NCBI RefSeq assembly: GCF_002095535.1
Contig: NZ_MLJI01000001.1
Span: 2,841,832-2,905,831, forward strand
DNA length: 64,000 bases
Source of the DNA: Pantoea cypripedii
Lineage (GTDB): Bacteria > Pseudomonadota > Gammaproteobacteria > Enterobacterales > Enterobacteriaceae
Direction: 5' to 3'
Each line of letters begins with the position of its first letter. Position 1 is the stretch's first letter. This document shows, one piece after another, positions 21,202 to 32,007 of this stretch. Both the position numbers and the translations under genes were made by a program. Under the pieces are notes generated by a model. That model worked only from the letters and a program-made list of their open reading frames with translations. It did no database searches and had not been told where the DNA came from.

Positions 21202-21777
21202 ATGGTCAAGTCTCAACCAATTCTGAGATACCTCAGGCGGATTATTCCCGCGGTAGCTTTAGCAACACTTTTATCAGCATGTAGCAGTACCCATAATGGT
21301 CAGAACGCGAATAACGAGAATCATGAAGTTAACAACCAGAATGGTTTTTTACTTCAGGCGTCTCAGGACGAATTCGAACAGATGGTGCGGAACGTGGATA
21401 TCAAATCCCGCATCATGGACCAATACGATGACTGGAAAGGCGTGCGTTACCGTTTAGGCGGTGACACCAAGCGCGGCATCGATTGTTCTGCTTTTGTTCA
21501 GCGCACCTTTCGCGAACAGTTTGGTTTAGATCTTCCGCGTTCCACCTATGAACAGGAAGATACAGGTAAGCAGGTTTCACGCACGAAACTGCGTCCGGGT
21601 GATTTAGTGCTGTTCCGCGCCGGTTCCACCGGTCGCCATGTTGGCATCTATCTGGGCAATGACAATTTCGTGCACGCATCCACCAGCAGTGGTGTGATGA
21701 TTTCCAGCCTTAACGACAGTTACTGGAAAACACGTTACCGTGAAGCACGGCGTGTTTTGGGTCGAAATCCCAGCTAA
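21202..21777 (+). CDS. mepS: Murein DD-endopeptidase MepS (Spr), lipoprotein
   Basis: A 191-aa outer-membrane lipoprotein of the NlpC/P60 family that cleaves D-Ala-mDAP cross-links so the cell wall can expand. The signal peptide ends in the lipobox LLSAC (Cys27). After an Asn-rich linker, the catalytic domain holds Cys95 (GIDCSAF), His146 (GRHVGIY) and His158 (FVHAST). It is preceded by a long leader and followed by a strong terminator. In E. coli its level is set mainly by Prc/NlpI proteolysis. Confidence 0.96.
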   Translation: MVKSQPILRYLRRIIPAVALATLLSACSSTHNGQNANNENHEVNNQNGFLLQASQDEFEQMVRNVDIKSRIMDQYDDWKGVRYRLGGDTKRGIDCSAFVQRTFREQFGLDLPRSTYEQEDTGKQVSRTKLRPGDLVLFRAGSTGRHVGIYLGNDNFVHASTSSGVMISSLNDSYWKTRYREARRVLGRNPS

Positions 21778-21815
21778 TGAATTCCTTTTGAAGATCCTCT
21801 CAGCCAGAGAATCAG

Positions 21816-21844
21816 AAAACGCTGCCCCGGCAGCGTTTTTTTTC
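21816..21844 (+). terminator. Rho-independent terminator after mepS
   Basis: CGCTGCC/GGCAGCG (7-bp core, extended by A-T pairs) with a short loop, followed by a run of nine or so T residues. Confidence 0.92.
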
Positions 21845-21948
21845 GTCTGTCATTTTTTTTCCAACCAAAATTGATAAAAAGTTTTTGAGAATCAGAAATA
21901 TAACAAGACTTTTCGCGCGCTCTCGTTATATTCTCGTTTACTTACTTA

Positions 21949-22010
21949 CCCCAACTAATTCGGGTCAGATGCTGGCGTTAAACGCCGTGATGACCGGGTT
22001 AATGACGGGG
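21949..22010 (+). promoter_or_regulatory. Candidate structured RNA leader of pdeN
   Basis: Three nested complementary pairs are visible: CCCC (21949-21952) with GGGG (22007-22010), GGTCA (21963-21967) with TGACC (21991-21995), and GGCGT (21974-21978) with ACGCC (21982-21986). The element lies 65 bp before the pdeN start, after the mepS terminator. I could not match it to a riboswitch class I know, including the cyclic-di-GMP classes. Folding is inferred by eye. Confidence 0.35.
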
Positions 22011-22075
22011 CTACACCAGAGAGTAGTAGTGCGCAGTTAACATAATAAAATGGCAAGACAAGGGGAATTCACTCC

Positions 22076-23647
22076 ATGCCACTGTCGGGGACGTTTAAAC
22101 GTCATGCAACCTATTCGCGCCGAATCGCCTGGAGCAGCGTGATTGTCGGCGTTGTGTTCTTTCTGTTGTTTGTCACTGTGATGTTGACACTGGCCTGGCA
22201 AAAAAGAGTACAGCAGCATGCGCTGTTACTGTCACACAGTCGGGACGATTTACAGCAGGTGATGACAACCCTGGTCGGCACCCTTTATCCACTGCAGCAA
22301 TATACTCAGCTGGAGTGTAGCAACGTTGGTCGCGAACTCACCTCACGCGCGGCCTTTGCCGGTAACATTCGCGCCATTTTGCTGGTACGCGATGGTGATG
22401 CTTATTGTTCTTCTGCCACCGGTGCCTTCAGGTTACCGGTGACTGATATCTCCCCCGAATCTGAACTTGAACGCGATCGCGATGTGCGTTTGCTGGGGGG
22501 CACACCGCTGCAACCCGCCAAACCGGCGCTGGCGCTGTGGCTGAAAACCCCCGGCAAAGCGGAAACCGGCATCCTCACCACCATGAATCTCAGCCTGACG
22601 CCTTATCAGTTGCTGGCTTCCTACCATCCGGAAATCACCGGGATGGCGCTGATCGTGGGTGATCGGGCCATTATGAGTGGGAGTAATCAGGTGGTGCGCG
22701 TCAGTGATTTGCCACCTGCACTGGCTTCCATGTCGCTGAATCATGATGCGATGCGCTTTGTCCTGTTCGGTTCCATCCTCGCCTTACGTGATTATCATCT
22801 GATTCTGCTGAGCGGCATTCTGTTTGCACTGGTGGTGGGAGGAACCTGCTGGCTGCTGCTGACGCTGCACCAACGTCCTGGCAAAGAGATTATGCAGGGG
22901 ATCAAACGCGGCCAGTTCCATGTGGAATATCAGCCGCTGGTGACAGCCCACGATGGCCGACCCTATGGTGTCGAAGCCCTGCTCCGCTGGACCCACCCCA
23001 GCGAAGGGTTGATCCCACCCGATGCCTTTATCAGTTATGCCGAAGCACAGAATCTGATCATCCCCCTCACCCGCCATCTGTTTAAATTAGTCGCTCGCGA
23101 TGCGCATGCCATGTGTGACCATCTGCCGCGCGGTACCCGGATGGGGCTGAATTTGTCACCGTTGCACCTGGCCTCAGACAGCTTCCGCAGCGATGTACAA
23201 AACTGGATCGCCGATATGCCAGCCAATCACTTCAACTACGTGTTCGAGATAACTGAACGCACCATGGTGAAGGAAAAAAACGCCGGTGAAATTTTTGCCT
23301 GGCTGCATGATAACGATATCAAGATTGCCATTGATGACTTTGGTACCGGGCACAGCGCGCTGATTTATCTGGAAAGATATCCCTTCGATTATCTCAAGAT
23401 CGACCGTGGCTTTGTGCAAAGCATCGGCACCGAAACCGTCACCTCGCCGGTACTGGATGCCGTGCTGCAACTGGCGAAAAAGCTCAACCTGAAAACCGTG
23501 GCCGAAGGCGTGGAAACCGGTGATCAGGCTGCCTGGCTGATCAATCGTGGCGTCACCCATTTACAGGGATATCTGTTTAGCCGCCCCTTGAAACCGGAAA
23601 ATCTGGTGGACTATTATCAGCAGCAGCAACTGGTTGCTGCCGGTTAA
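22076..23647 (+). CDS. pdeN: Cyclic-di-GMP phosphodiesterase PdeN (Rtn), CSS-EAL
   Basis: A 523-aa inner-membrane enzyme that hydrolyses c-di-GMP. An N-terminal helix (about 20-42) leads into a periplasmic CSS-motif sensor domain with cysteines (LECSNV, AYCSS); a second helix (about 240-262) leads to a cytoplasmic EAL domain. Catalytic segments are intact: VEALLRW (Glu300), EITER, DDFGTGHS, LKIDRGF, EGVE and the closing QGYLFSRP. It should be an active phosphodiesterase whose activity responds to periplasmic thiol redox state. yejA starts 65 bp after its stop. Confidence 0.93.
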   Translation: MPLSGTFKRHATYSRRIAWSSVIVGVVFFLLFVTVMLTLAWQKRVQQHALLLSHSRDDLQQVMTTLVGTLYPLQQYTQLECSNVGRELTSRAAFAGNIRAILLVRDGDAYCSSATGAFRLPVTDISPESELERDRDVRLLGGTPLQPAKPALALWLKTPGKAETGILTTMNLSLTPYQLLASYHPEITGMALIVGDRAIMSGSNQVVRVSDLPPALASMSLNHDAMRFVLFGSILALRDYHLILLSGILFALVVGGTCWLLLTLHQRPGKEIMQGIKRGQFHVEYQPLVTAHDGRPYGVEALLRWTHPSEGLIPPDAFISYAEAQNLIIPLTRHLFKLVARDAHAMCDHLPRGTRMGLNLSPLHLASDSFRSDVQNWIADMPANHFNYVFEITERTMVKEKNAGEIFAWLHDNDIKIAIDDFGTGHSALIYLERYPFDYLKIDRGFVQSIGTETVTSPVLDAVLQLAKKLNLKTVAEGVETGDQAAWLINRGVTHLQGYLFSRPLKPENLVDYYQQQQLVAAG

Positions 23648-23712
23648 CGTCACGCAAACGTCATGAAACTGCTACCATAAGGTGCGGATAACGAAAGGAG
23701 AGCGTCCCTCTT

Positions 23713-25521
23713 ATGCTGCTTCGTTTAGTCACAGCGTTGCTGCTTGGCTGTGTAATGTCGCCATTGCATGCGGAAACCATCAACGAAAGCTATGCCTTTG
23801 CCAAACTGGGTGAGCCAAAGTATGTGGTGAACTTTACCCATTATGACTATGCCAATCCGGCCGCACCAAAAGGCGGCAAGCTGACCCTGGCCGTCATTGG
23901 CACTTACGATAACTTCAACCGTTATGCCTCGCGCGGCAATCCCGGCGCCGCGACCGATACCTTGTATGACGGCCTGTTCACGACCTCGGACGATGAGCCA
24001 GCCAGTTACTATCCCCTGATTGCCGAGTCGGCGCGTTATCCCAGCGATTTTCATTGGATGGAAGTCTCGATTAATCCCCATGCCCAATTTCAGGATGGCA
24101 CACCGATTACCGCCCAGGATGTGGCTTTCACTTTCAACAAGTTTATGACCGAAGGGGTTCCCCAGTTCCGCGTGGCGTTTCGCGGCGTGGAAGTGAAAGC
24201 CCTGAATCGTCTGACGGTGCGCATCAATCTACCAAAGCCGGATAAAGATCTGGCGCTGAGCTGGCTGACGTTACCGGTGCTGCCAGAGAAGTTCTGGCAG
24301 AACAAAAAATTCAATGAACCGATTGGCTATCCGCCGCTGGCCAGCGGGCCTTACCGCGTCACCTCTTACAAACCTGGGCAATTTATCCAGTACAGCCGGG
24401 TGAAAAATTACTGGGCAGCCAATCTGCCGGTCAATCGCGGACGTTTTAACTTCGACACCATCCGCTATGACTACTACCTCGACGATAACGTGGCGTTTGA
24501 GGCGTTCAAAGCCGGGGCCTTCGATCTGCGTATAGAAGGCTCCGCAAAAAAATGGGCCACCCAATATCGGGGGCGCAACTTTGACAGCCACGCCATCGTC
24601 AAACAGGCAACGCCTAATGATGTCTCCACCAACACCAGTTGGCTGGCGTTCAACAATGAGAAGCCACTGTTTAGTGATATCAGGGTTCGTCAGGCGCTCA
24701 GCCTGGCCTTTGATTTTGAATGGATGAATAAAGCGCTGTTCTACGCCGCTTATAAGCGTACCAGCAGCTATTTTCAGAACACAGCGTATGCCGCAGCAGG
24801 CTACCCTGATGCCGCACAGCTGATTTTACTGGCACCGTACAAGGCCCAGTTACCCGCGGAAGTGTTTAACAACGAATACGCCCCTCCGCATTCTGACGGC
24901 AGTGGTTTTGATCGCGGCAATTTGCTTAAGGCAATGAATCTGCTGAAAGAAGCCGGCTGGGAGATTAAGAACCAGCAACTGGTCAATGTTAAAACCGGCC
25001 AGCCGTTTCGTTTTGAACTGTTGCTGAACAGCGGCTCCTCCAATGACTGGACGCTACCGTTCCAGCACAGCCTCGCACGGCTGGGTATTCAGGTTTCGCT
25101 GCGTCAGGTGGATAGCTCGCAATATCTGCGCCGCCTGCGCCACGGCGATTATGATATGACGCCATCGGTGTATTACGCCATGCCGTGGCCATCGACCGAT
25201 CTGCAAACCATCTGGCAATCGGAGTACATCGATTCAACATGGAATACTGCGCGGGTGAAAGATCCGGTTGTTGATCACTTCGTGCAGCAGATTGTCGCGG
25301 ACCAGGGGAATGAGAAAGCGTTGCTGCCGCTGGGCCAGGCACTGGATCGTATCCTGCTGTGGCGTGCCTATATGATCCCGATGTGGTTCAATGCCGAACA
25401 GCGGCTGGCTTACTGGGATAAATTCTCGCACCCCGAAATTAAGCCAGCCTTCGCCCCCGGTCTGGAAAACTGGTGGTACGATGTGAACAAAGCCGCGCGT
25501 TTGCCGGCGGATCGACGCTGA
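23713..25521 (+). CDS. yejA: YejA, periplasmic oligopeptide-binding protein
   Basis: A 602-aa extracellular solute-binding protein of family 5 with a cleavable signal peptide (about 1-20, ending SPLHA). It delivers peptides to the YejBEF transporter, which in E. coli also carries microcin C. Conserved segments include the N-terminal NPAAPKGG, the central [17 protein letters not shown] and the C-terminal [18 protein letters not shown] lies about 12 nt before the ATG, a rather wide spacing. The operon continues with yejB 10 nt downstream. Confidence 0.94.
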   Translation: MLLRLVTALLLGCVMSPLHAETINESYAFAKLGEPKYVVNFTHYDYANPAAPKGGKLTLAVIGTYDNFNRYASRGNPGAATDTLYDGLFTTSDDEPASYYPLIAESARYPSDFHWMEVSINPHAQFQDGTPITAQDVAFTFNKFMTEGVPQFRVAFRGVEVKALNRLTVRINLPKPDKDLALSWLTLPVLPEKFWQNKKFNEPIGYPPLASGPYRVTSYKPGQFIQYSRVKNYWAANLPVNRGRFNFDTIRYDYYLDDNVAFEAFKAGAFDLRIEGSAKKWATQYRGRNFDSHAIVKQATPNDVSTNTSWLAFNNEKPLFSDIRVRQALSLAFDFEWMNKALFYAAYKRTSSYFQNTAYAAAGYPDAAQLILLAPYKAQLPAEVFNNEYAPPHSDGSGFDRGNLLKAMNLLKEAGWEIKNQQLVNVKTGQPFRFELLLNSGSSNDWTLPFQHSLARLGIQVSLRQVDSSQYLRRLRHGDYDMTPSVYYAMPWPSTDLQTIWQSEYIDSTWNTARVKDPVVDHFVQQIVADQGNEKALLPLGQALDRILLWRAYMIPMWFNAEQRLAYWDKFSHPEIKPAFAPGLENWWYDVNKAARLPADRR

Positions 25522-25531
25522 GGAGTGCGGT

Positions 25532-26626
25532 TTGGGTGCTTATTTCCTGCGCAGGTTACTGCTAATTATCCCCACCCTGTGGGCCATCATCACCCTCAAC
25601 TTTTTTATTGTGCAGATAGCACCGGGGGGGCCGGTGGATCAGGCGCTGGCGAATATTCAGTTCGGTCACAGCAGCATCATTCCTGGTGCTGGCGATAGTG
25701 GTGGTGGCGGCACACGCGGTGCGCTGAGTCGGGAAAATCCCGGTGATAGCCAGTATCGTGGCGCACGCGGCCTGGACCCGGAAGTGATTGCCGAAATCAA
25801 AAAACGCTATGGCTTCGATAAACCCATGTGGCAGCGCTACGTGGAAATGCTGTGGAATTATGTCCGCTTTGATTTTGGCGATAGCCTGTTCCGCAGCGCT
25901 TCGGTATTACAGCTGATTAAAGAGAGTTTGCCGGTCTCCATCAGCCTGGGGTTGTGGAGCACGCTGATTATTTATCTGGTGTCGATTCCGCTCGGTATCA
26001 AAAAAGCGGTACGTAACGGCAGCGCCTTTGATATCTGGAGCAGTAGCTTCATTATCATCGGCTATTCCATTCCGGCCTTTCTGTTCGGCGTGATGCTGAT
26101 CGTGTTATTTGCCGGAGGCAGTTATCTCGACTGGTTCCCGTTACGCGGCCTGACCTCACCCCAGTTTGATTCCCTGCCGTGGTACGGCAAAATCACCGAC
26201 TACCTCTGGCATATCACCCTGCCAGTGCTGGCAACGGTGATTGGCGGTTTTGCCACCCTGACCATGCTGACCAAAAACTCGTTCCTGGATGAGATCCGCA
26301 AACAATATGTGGTGACAGCACGCGCCAAAGGGCTGGATGAAAAACGCATCCTCTATGGCCACGTCTTTCGCAACGCCATGCTGCTGGTGATTGCCGGTTT
26401 TCCGGCCACCTTTATCAGCATGTTTTTCACCAGTTCGGTGCTGATTGAAGTGATGTTTTCCCTCAATGGTCTCGGCCTGCTGGGCTACGATGCCACCATT
26501 CAACGCGACTATCCGGTGATGTTTGGCACGCTGTACATTTTCACGCTGATCGGCCTGCTGATGAATATTCTCAGCGATTTGACCTACACCCTGGTCGATC
26601 CACGCATTGATTTTGAGGGTCGCTGA
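25532..26626 (+). CDS. yejB: YejB, peptide ABC transporter permease
   Basis: A 364-aa permease with six membrane helices and the BPD transport EAA loop ([20 protein letters not shown]). The N-terminus ([20 protein letters not shown]) matches E. coli YejB. Here the start codon is TTG at 25532, with AGGAG about 8 nt upstream; no in-frame ATG is available near the conserved N-terminus. A Gly-rich insert around residues 48-70 is a variable periplasmic loop. Its stop overlaps the yejE start (TGATG). Confidence 0.93.
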   Translation: MGAYFLRRLLLIIPTLWAIITLNFFIVQIAPGGPVDQALANIQFGHSSIIPGAGDSGGGGTRGALSRENPGDSQYRGARGLDPEVIAEIKKRYGFDKPMWQRYVEMLWNYVRFDFGDSLFRSASVLQLIKESLPVSISLGLWSTLIIYLVSIPLGIKKAVRNGSAFDIWSSSFIIIGYSIPAFLFGVMLIVLFAGGSYLDWFPLRGLTSPQFDSLPWYGKITDYLWHITLPVLATVIGGFATLTMLTKNSFLDEIRKQYVVTARAKGLDEKRILYGHVFRNAMLLVIAGFPATFISMFFTSSVLIEVMFSLNGLGLLGYDATIQRDYPVMFGTLYIFTLIGLLMNILSDLTYTLVDPRIDFEGR

Positions 26627-27648
26627 TGCGCTTGTCTCCACTGAACCAGCAGCGCTGGCAACGCTTTCGCCATAACCGCCGGGGTTACTGGTCGTTATGG
26701 ATATTTCTGGTCATTTTCCTGTTATCGCTGGGAGCGGAGCTACTGGCGAACGATAAGCCACTGCTGGTGCATTATCAGCAGCGCTGGTATGTCCCGCTGC
26801 TGTTTAACTACAGCGAAAGCGACTACGGCGGGGATTTTTCCACCCCGGCAGATTATCAGGATCCGTGGCTGAAGCAGCGTATTGATCAACAGGGATGGGC
26901 CATCTGGGCACCAATTCGCTTTAGCGACAGCACCATCAACTTTGCCACTCAGGTGCCCTTCCCTTCTCCGCCTTCCATGCAGAACTGGCTCGGCACCGAT
27001 GCCAACGGCGGCGATGTCCTGGCCCGCTTACTTTATGGCACGCGAATTTCTCTGCTGTTTGGCCTGCTGCTGACGCTGTTCTCCAGCGTTATCGGCATCG
27101 TGGTGGGTGCGGTTCAGGGCTACTTTGGTGGACGCGTCGATTTGGTGGGGCAACGCCTGATTGAAGTGTGGTCCGGTATGCCGTCGCTGTTTTTGCTGAT
27201 TCTGCTTTCCAGCGTGATTCAGCCCGGTTTCTGGTGGCTGCTGCTGGTCACCGTGGTGTTTGGCTGGATGAGTCTGGTCAGCGTGGTGCGCGCAGAATTT
27301 CTGCGCGCGCGTAATTTCGACTATATCCGCGCCGCGCGCGCCCTTGGCGTCAGCGACAGCCGCATTATGCTGCGCCATATGTTGCCCAACGCCATGGTCG
27401 CCACCCTGACCTTTCTGCCGTTTATTCTGTGCGGATCCATCACCACGTTGACCTCACTGGATTTTCTCGGCTTTGGTCTGCCGGTCGGATCGCCTTCGCT
27501 GGGTGAACTGCTGTTGCAGGGAAAAAATAATTTGCAGGCACCGTGGCTTGGGCTGTCGGGCTTTTTTGCGCTGGCGATTTTGCTATCGCTGCTGATTTTT
27601 ATTGGTGAAGCGGTGCGCGACGCCTTCGATCCAAGCCGGGGAAGCTGA
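26626..27648 (+). CDS. yejE: YejE, peptide ABC transporter permease
   Basis: A 340-aa permease, the partner of YejB. After an N-terminal helix (about 23-42) comes a periplasmic loop of about 90 residues, then five helices with the EAA loop (AARALGVSDSRIMLRHMLPN). It carries the OppC/DppC-type N-terminal extension. It overlaps yejB by one base and abuts yejF, so translation is coupled through the operon. Confidence 0.94.
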   Translation: MRLSPLNQQRWQRFRHNRRGYWSLWIFLVIFLLSLGAELLANDKPLLVHYQQRWYVPLLFNYSESDYGGDFSTPADYQDPWLKQRIDQQGWAIWAPIRFSDSTINFATQVPFPSPPSMQNWLGTDANGGDVLARLLYGTRISLLFGLLLTLFSSVIGIVVGAVQGYFGGRVDLVGQRLIEVWSGMPSLFLLILLSSVIQPGFWWLLLVTVVFGWMSLVSVVRAEFLRARNFDYIRAARALGVSDSRIMLRHMLPNAMVATLTFLPFILCGSITTLTSLDFLGFGLPVGSPSLGELLLQGKNNLQAPWLGLSGFFALAILLSLLIFIGEAVRDAFDPSRGS

Positions 27649-29238
27649 ATGAGCAATTTACTGACCGTCAATCATCTCGCCGTCGCCTTTCAGCAACGTA
27701 CCGTAGTGGAAGACATTTCGCTGCGGGTAGATGCGGGTGAAACCCTGGCGCTGGTCGGAGAATCCGGTTCCGGTAAAAGCGTCACCGCGTTATCGATTAT
27801 GCAGTTATTGCCTCAGCCGCCCGTCACCTACCCGCAAGGCGAAATCCTGTTTAACGGGCAGAACCTGCTGCAAGCCAGTGAGCGTTCGTTGCGCGGTTTA
27901 CGCGGTAACCAGATGGCGATGATTTTTCAGGAACCGATGGTGTCGCTGAATCCGCTGCATAGCGTAGAGAAGCAATTGTACGAAGTGCTGTCGCTGCACC
28001 GCGGTATGCGGCGTGAAGCGGCGCGGGCGGAAATTCTCAGCTGCCTCGATCGCGTCGGCATCCGCCAGGCGGCGACACGATTGCAGGATTTCCCGCATCA
28101 GCTCTCCGGTGGCGAGCGTCAGCGCGTGATGATCGCCATGGCGTTACTGACACAACCTAAGCTGTTAATTGCCGATGAACCGACCACCGCACTTGATGTC
28201 ACGGTACAGGCGCAAATTCTGCAATTGCTGCGTGAATTACAACGCGAACTGAATATGGGCATGTTGTTTATCACCCATAACCTCAGCATTGTGCGTCAGC
28301 TGGCGCATAACGTGACGGTGATGCGCAATGGCCGTGAAGTGGAACATAACCGCTGCGCCACCCTGTTCAGCCAGCCGCAACATGCTTATACCCGCGAGTT
28401 ACTCGCCGCCGAGCCAGATGGCCGCCCGGCGCCTCTCAGCGACAGTACGCCATTGTTGCAGGTGAAGAATCTGCATGTCGGATTTCCCATTCGGCGCGGC
28501 CTGCTGAAACGCACCATTGCCGAAAAGATGGCGGTGCAGGATCTGAGCTTTACCCTGCGACGCGGCGAGAGTCTGGGTCTGGTGGGGGAGTCCGGCTCTG
28601 GCAAAAGCACCACCGGGCTGGCGCTACTGCGTTTGATCGCCGCTCGTGGGGAAATCTGGTTCGACAATCAACCGCTGCATCAGCTGTCGTCTAAACAGTT
28701 GCTGCCGCTGCGGGAAAAAATTCAGGTGGTGTTTCAGGATCCCAATTCCTCGCTCAATCCACGCATGACGGTGCAACAGATCATTGCTGAAGGGCTGGCG
28801 GTTCATCGCCCGACACTGACCGCAGTTGAACAGGAAGCGAAAGTGATTGCGGTGATGCAGGAGGTGGGGCTGGATGCTGAAACCCGGTCACGCTATCCGG
28901 CAGAGTTTTCGGGAGGACAACGCCAGCGTATCGCTATCGCCCGCGCCTTGATCCTCGAACCACAACTGATGGTGCTGGATGAACCCACCTCGTCGCTGGA
29001 CCGTTCGGTACAAAAACAGATCCTCAGCCTGCTACGCCGTTTACAGCAGCAGCATCAACTGGCTTATCTATTTATCAGTCACGATTTGCAGGTGGTACGC
29101 GCCCTGTGCCATCAGCTGATTGTGCTGCGCCAGGGGGAAGTGGTGGAACAGGGAGAATGTGATGCGCTATTCAATGCCCCGACGCAGGAATACACCCGTC
29201 AGTTGCTGGCTTCGGCCCAGGGAGAAAGCCTGATTTAA
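27649..29238 (+). CDS. yejF: YejF, tandem ABC ATPase of the peptide importer
   Basis: A 529-aa protein with two fused oligopeptide-type ATPase domains (OppD-like about 1-260, OppF-like about 275-529). Walker A motifs are GESGSGKSV and GESGSGKST; signatures are LSGGERQR and FSGGQRQR; Walker B motifs are LLIADEPT and LMVLDEPT. It drives YejBE transport. It begins right after the yejE stop and ends by overlapping the convergent yejG stop by 4 nt. Confidence 0.95.
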   Translation: MSNLLTVNHLAVAFQQRTVVEDISLRVDAGETLALVGESGSGKSVTALSIMQLLPQPPVTYPQGEILFNGQNLLQASERSLRGLRGNQMAMIFQEPMVSLNPLHSVEKQLYEVLSLHRGMRREAARAEILSCLDRVGIRQAATRLQDFPHQLSGGERQRVMIAMALLTQPKLLIADEPTTALDVTVQAQILQLLRELQRELNMGMLFITHNLSIVRQLAHNVTVMRNGREVEHNRCATLFSQPQHAYTRELLAAEPDGRPAPLSDSTPLLQVKNLHVGFPIRRGLLKRTIAEKMAVQDLSFTLRRGESLGLVGESGSGKSTTGLALLRLIAARGEIWFDNQPLHQLSSKQLLPLREKIQVVFQDPNSSLNPRMTVQQIIAEGLAVHRPTLTAVEQEAKVIAVMQEVGLDAETRSRYPAEFSGGQRQRIAIARALILEPQLMVLDEPTSSLDRSVQKQILSLLRRLQQQHQLAYLFISHDLQVVRALCHQLIVLRQGEVVEQGECDALFNAPTQEYTRQLLASAQGESLI

Positions 29239-29561
29239 TGGCCGTCAAAGGTTTCGGCGATAGCCACACCCTGATTTTTCAGGCAGCAATTGGTGGCGCT
29301 TTCGTCACCGCGCTGAATCAGCAAGCAGGGCTGTCCTTCACAATGGGCGATTTTGCATTCCACCTGAATCTGCGCCAGCGTATCCTGCAACTGGCGCAGG
29401 ATTTCCATCGCCGGATGGCCATCGTGGCTAAGCAGGCGTAGTGCGACCAGATCCTGGTCATTTTCAGCATCGGCAGATTCCTGTCGCTCAATCTCACCAG
29501 CATGATCAACCGACCAGCGATAATGTTGCGGCAGACGATGCACAACCGAAAGTTGCAGCAT
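29235..29561 (-). CDS. yejG: YejG family protein
   Basis: A 108-aa conserved enterobacterial protein of unknown function, about the length of E. coli YejG (114 aa). Similarity is clear at the start (LQLSVVHRLPQHYRWS) and end (CLKNQGVAIAETF), and there is a Cys-containing central part (CEGQPCLLI). I chose the ATG at 29561, because similarity begins just there; a GTG 12 codons upstream is possible. Convergent with yejF, with overlapping stop codons. Confidence 0.85.
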   Translation of the reverse strand: MLQLSVVHRLPQHYRWSVDHAGEIERQESADAENDQDLVALRLLSHDGHPAMEILRQLQDTLAQIQVECKIAHCEGQPCLLIQRGDESATNCCLKNQGVAIAETFDGH

Positions 29562-29859
29562 AGATACGTAATCCCCAGAGACGTTAACTTCATTCACGAC
29601 GAATAGCGCACACGCAGTGAATCCCTTTCCTGGTTAACTCAGAATACGGACGTCAAGGCTCGCCTTCTCGTTTTAAGCACAAAACATATAGCAGATTTAT
29701 TATTTGCGAGAGTGCTCGCATTTATCGCTATATTTACCCTGTTCAGCGGCAGTTAACAATCATTTTAGACGCAATGTGGTTACTTTTTTACTTATTAATT
29801 TTCACAATATGGAAACATCACGCACGGGAAAGGGTTTGAGAATGGATGAAAAGTGCCCG
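29562..29859. other. Intergenic region between yejG and bcr
   Basis: About 300 bp with no credible gene. It contains the yejG promoter region and a small hairpin, TGCGAG/CTCGCA (29705-29720), in AT-rich sequence. Nothing else stands out before the palindrome at 29860. Confidence 0.4.
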
Positions 29860-29885
29860 TAACGGCGCGATAAATCGCGCCGTTA
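29860..29885 (-). terminator. REP-like palindrome after bcr
   Basis: TAACGGCGCGAT-AA-ATCGCGCCGTTA, a perfect 12-bp stem, lies 22 bp beyond the bcr stop. It shares the CGGCGCGAT core with the elements at 7111, 50293 and 52165. It may terminate bcr transcription or protect the transcript end. Confidence 0.55.
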
Positions 29886-29907
29886 GTGACGAAACCGCAG
29901 AGAGGAT

Positions 29908-31107
29908 TCAGGCGATATTATGACGAGGTCGTGCCGCGTAGCTGAACAACACAATGGAAACGGTCGCGCATAACGCAATAGTTGCGACCATCGGCCAGGC
30001 GCTGCTGACGTTGATCATCGAAAGCAACGCCCCCACCAGCGCACCGACGCCGAAACGCAGCGTACCGGCCAGCGACGATGCGGTCCCCGCCATATGCGGA
30101 AACTCATCAAGAATCACTGCCATCGCGTTGGAGGAAACCGTCGAGACACAACCGATAAACATCGCCACGCCCAGCACCAGCGGCAGGAAACCCAGGTTAA
30201 GTGCGCTCGCCACCAGCAGCCAGACGCCCATACAGAACTGAATGACCAACCCGATACGGAACATCGCCAGCGGACCAAAACGACGCACCGCGCGGCTATT
30301 AATCAACGTCATCACAAACAGGAAAACCACGTTGAGGCCAAAGTAATAACCAAAGTTCTGTGGCGAAACGTGGTTCACCTCGATGTACACGAAAGGCCCG
30401 GCATTAAGAAAAGCAAACAACCCGGCAAACGAGAAACCACTTGCCAGCATGTAACTGAAGGCACGTTTATGCCGTACCAGCGCAACAAAATTCCCCATCG
30501 TGGTACGCAGATGAAAACGCTGACGCTGCTCAGGTTTGAGCGTCTCGCGGATCTGGGTCACCACCAGCACCGTAGTAACAATCGCGGCAATCGACAACGT
30601 CCAGAAAATGGCGTGCCAGCTCCACAACAGCAGCAACCAGCCACCGATAATCGGTGCCAGCAACGGTGCAATGGTCGTTATCAACATCACGAACGACATC
30701 ATGCGTGAGAATTCCTCTTTCGAGTAGCTGTCACGCATCAGGGCGTTAATCACCACGCTGGCCGCCGCGGCCGACAGGCCGTGCAGAAAACGCATGAAGA
30801 TCAGTTGATCGATGGATTGCGATAACGCACACGCCGCTGCCGCACAGGCAAAAATCAGCGTACCAAGGGCAATCACCGGTTTGCGGCCATAGCTATCCGC
30901 CAGCGGTCCATACACCAGCTGACCAATGGCAAAGCCGAGAATATAAAGGTTCAGCGTCATCTGCACGCTGCCGGATGAAACGGCAAACTGACGTGCAATT
31001 TGTGGCATTGCTGGCAGATACATATCGATGGAGAGCGGCATCAACATCGCCAGCAATCCGAGGATAACCACTAACCCGACCGGTGAGTTCTTGTCCTTTG
31101 GCACCAC
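29908..31107 (-). CDS. bcr: Bcr/CflA family multidrug exporter
   Basis: A 399-aa MFS drug/proton antiporter with twelve predicted helices, close to E. coli Bcr (396 aa), which exports bicyclomycin, sulfonamides and cysteine. Typical segments are [13 protein letters not shown] in helix 1, [10 protein letters not shown] in loop 2-3, and [18 protein letters not shown] in the second half. The start codon is GTG at 31107 with GGGAG about 6 nt upstream. It lies 9 bp downstream of rsuA on the same strand and is probably co-transcribed. Confidence 0.92.
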   Translation of the reverse strand: MVPKDKNSPVGLVVILGLLAMLMPLSIDMYLPAMPQIARQFAVSSGSVQMTLNLYILGFAIGQLVYGPLADSYGRKPVIALGTLIFACAAAACALSQSIDQLIFMRFLHGLSAAAASVVINALMRDSYSKEEFSRMMSFVMLITTIAPLLAPIIGGWLLLLWSWHAIFWTLSIAAIVTTVLVVTQIRETLKPEQRQRFHLRTTMGNFVALVRHKRAFSYMLASGFSFAGLFAFLNAGPFVYIEVNHVSPQNFGYYFGLNVVFLFVMTLINSRAVRRFGPLAMFRIGLVIQFCMGVWLLVASALNLGFLPLVLGVAMFIGCVSTVSSNAMAVILDEFPHMAGTASSLAGTLRFGVGALVGALLSMINVSSAWPMVATIALCATVSIVLFSYAARPRHNIA

Positions 31108-31116
31108 GTGCTCCCG

Positions 31117-31839
31117 CTATTTCTGTTGTTTTAATTCGTCAGGTAAACCAATGCTCGCGACCTCTTCCCCGGTCAATTCACGGTACTCCCCTGCTTCAAG
31201 ATCGGCGTCAAGCGCGATAGCGCCGATACGTTCGCGATGCAGGGTCACCACATGATTACCCACCGCCGCAAACATGCGTTTCACCTGGTGATAACGCCCT
31301 TCGCTAATGGTCAGCAAGGCTTCCTGCGGGCCGATAATTTCCAGCGTCGCCGGTTTGGTCAGATCTTTTTCGTTGTGCAGCTGAATACCGGCGGCAAAGG
31401 TGTCCACCAGCGCCGGGTCGATCGGCGATTCAACCCCGACACGGTAGGTTTTTTCACAATGGTGACGCGGCGAAGTAATACGATGCGACCACTGCCCGTC
31501 ATCAGTCAGCAATACCAGCCCGGTGGTATCAATATCCAGACGCCCTGCGGCGTGCAGCTTCCACGCCATCGGTTCTTCCATAAAGAACAGGATGGTCGGA
31601 TGATCCGGATCATCAGTGGAGCAGACATAACCCTGCGGTTTGTTCAGCATGAAATAGCGCGGACCATGCTGCTGTACCAGTGGATTACCGTCGTATTCCA
31701 CCTCGTCATCCGGCAGCACTTTATAGGAGGTGTCACGCACCGTTTCACCATTAATGGTGATTTTTTTTGCACGTATTTCGCGTGCGGCAATGGCACGGCT
31801 GATTTCCAGTTGCTGAGATATGAATTTGTCGAGTCGCAT
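31117..31839 (-). CDS. rsuA: 16S rRNA pseudouridine(516) synthase
   Basis: A 240-aa pseudouridine synthase that isomerises U516 of 16S rRNA. An S4 RNA-binding domain (about 1-58, [14 protein letters not shown]) precedes the RsuA/RluB catalytic domain; the catalytic aspartate is Asp102 in [10 protein letters not shown]. It lies upstream of bcr and is divergent from radD, 168 bp away, as in E. coli. Confidence 0.95.
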   Translation of the reverse strand: MRLDKFISQQLEISRAIAAREIRAKKITINGETVRDTSYKVLPDDEVEYDGNPLVQQHGPRYFMLNKPQGYVCSTDDPDHPTILFFMEEPMAWKLHAAGRLDIDTTGLVLLTDDGQWSHRITSPRHHCEKTYRVGVESPIDPALVDTFAAGIQLHNEKDLTKPATLEIIGPQEALLTISEGRYHQVKRMFAAVGNHVVTLHRERIGAIALDADLEAGEYRELTGEEVASIGLPDELKQQK

Positions 31840-32007
31840 GAATTCGCTTTGCCTGTTACTGCGGAGGGAAACTGAAACGGTGTTTTTATCCGTTGAAAAT
31901 GTGAGGGCAGTATAGCCTGAACCTTCGGCGGCTAACAGAGCTGATCCTGCGTTTCAGGCGCTTTCATGGCATAATGCGCGTCCGTTTCAGAAAAAAGTTT
32001 TGGCCCG

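Noticed and set aside
21949..22010. Known riboswitch (TPP, c-di-GMP-I/II, fluoride, guanidine) before pdeN
   Set aside because: None of the conserved core sequences of these classes is present; kept only as an unclassified structured leader.
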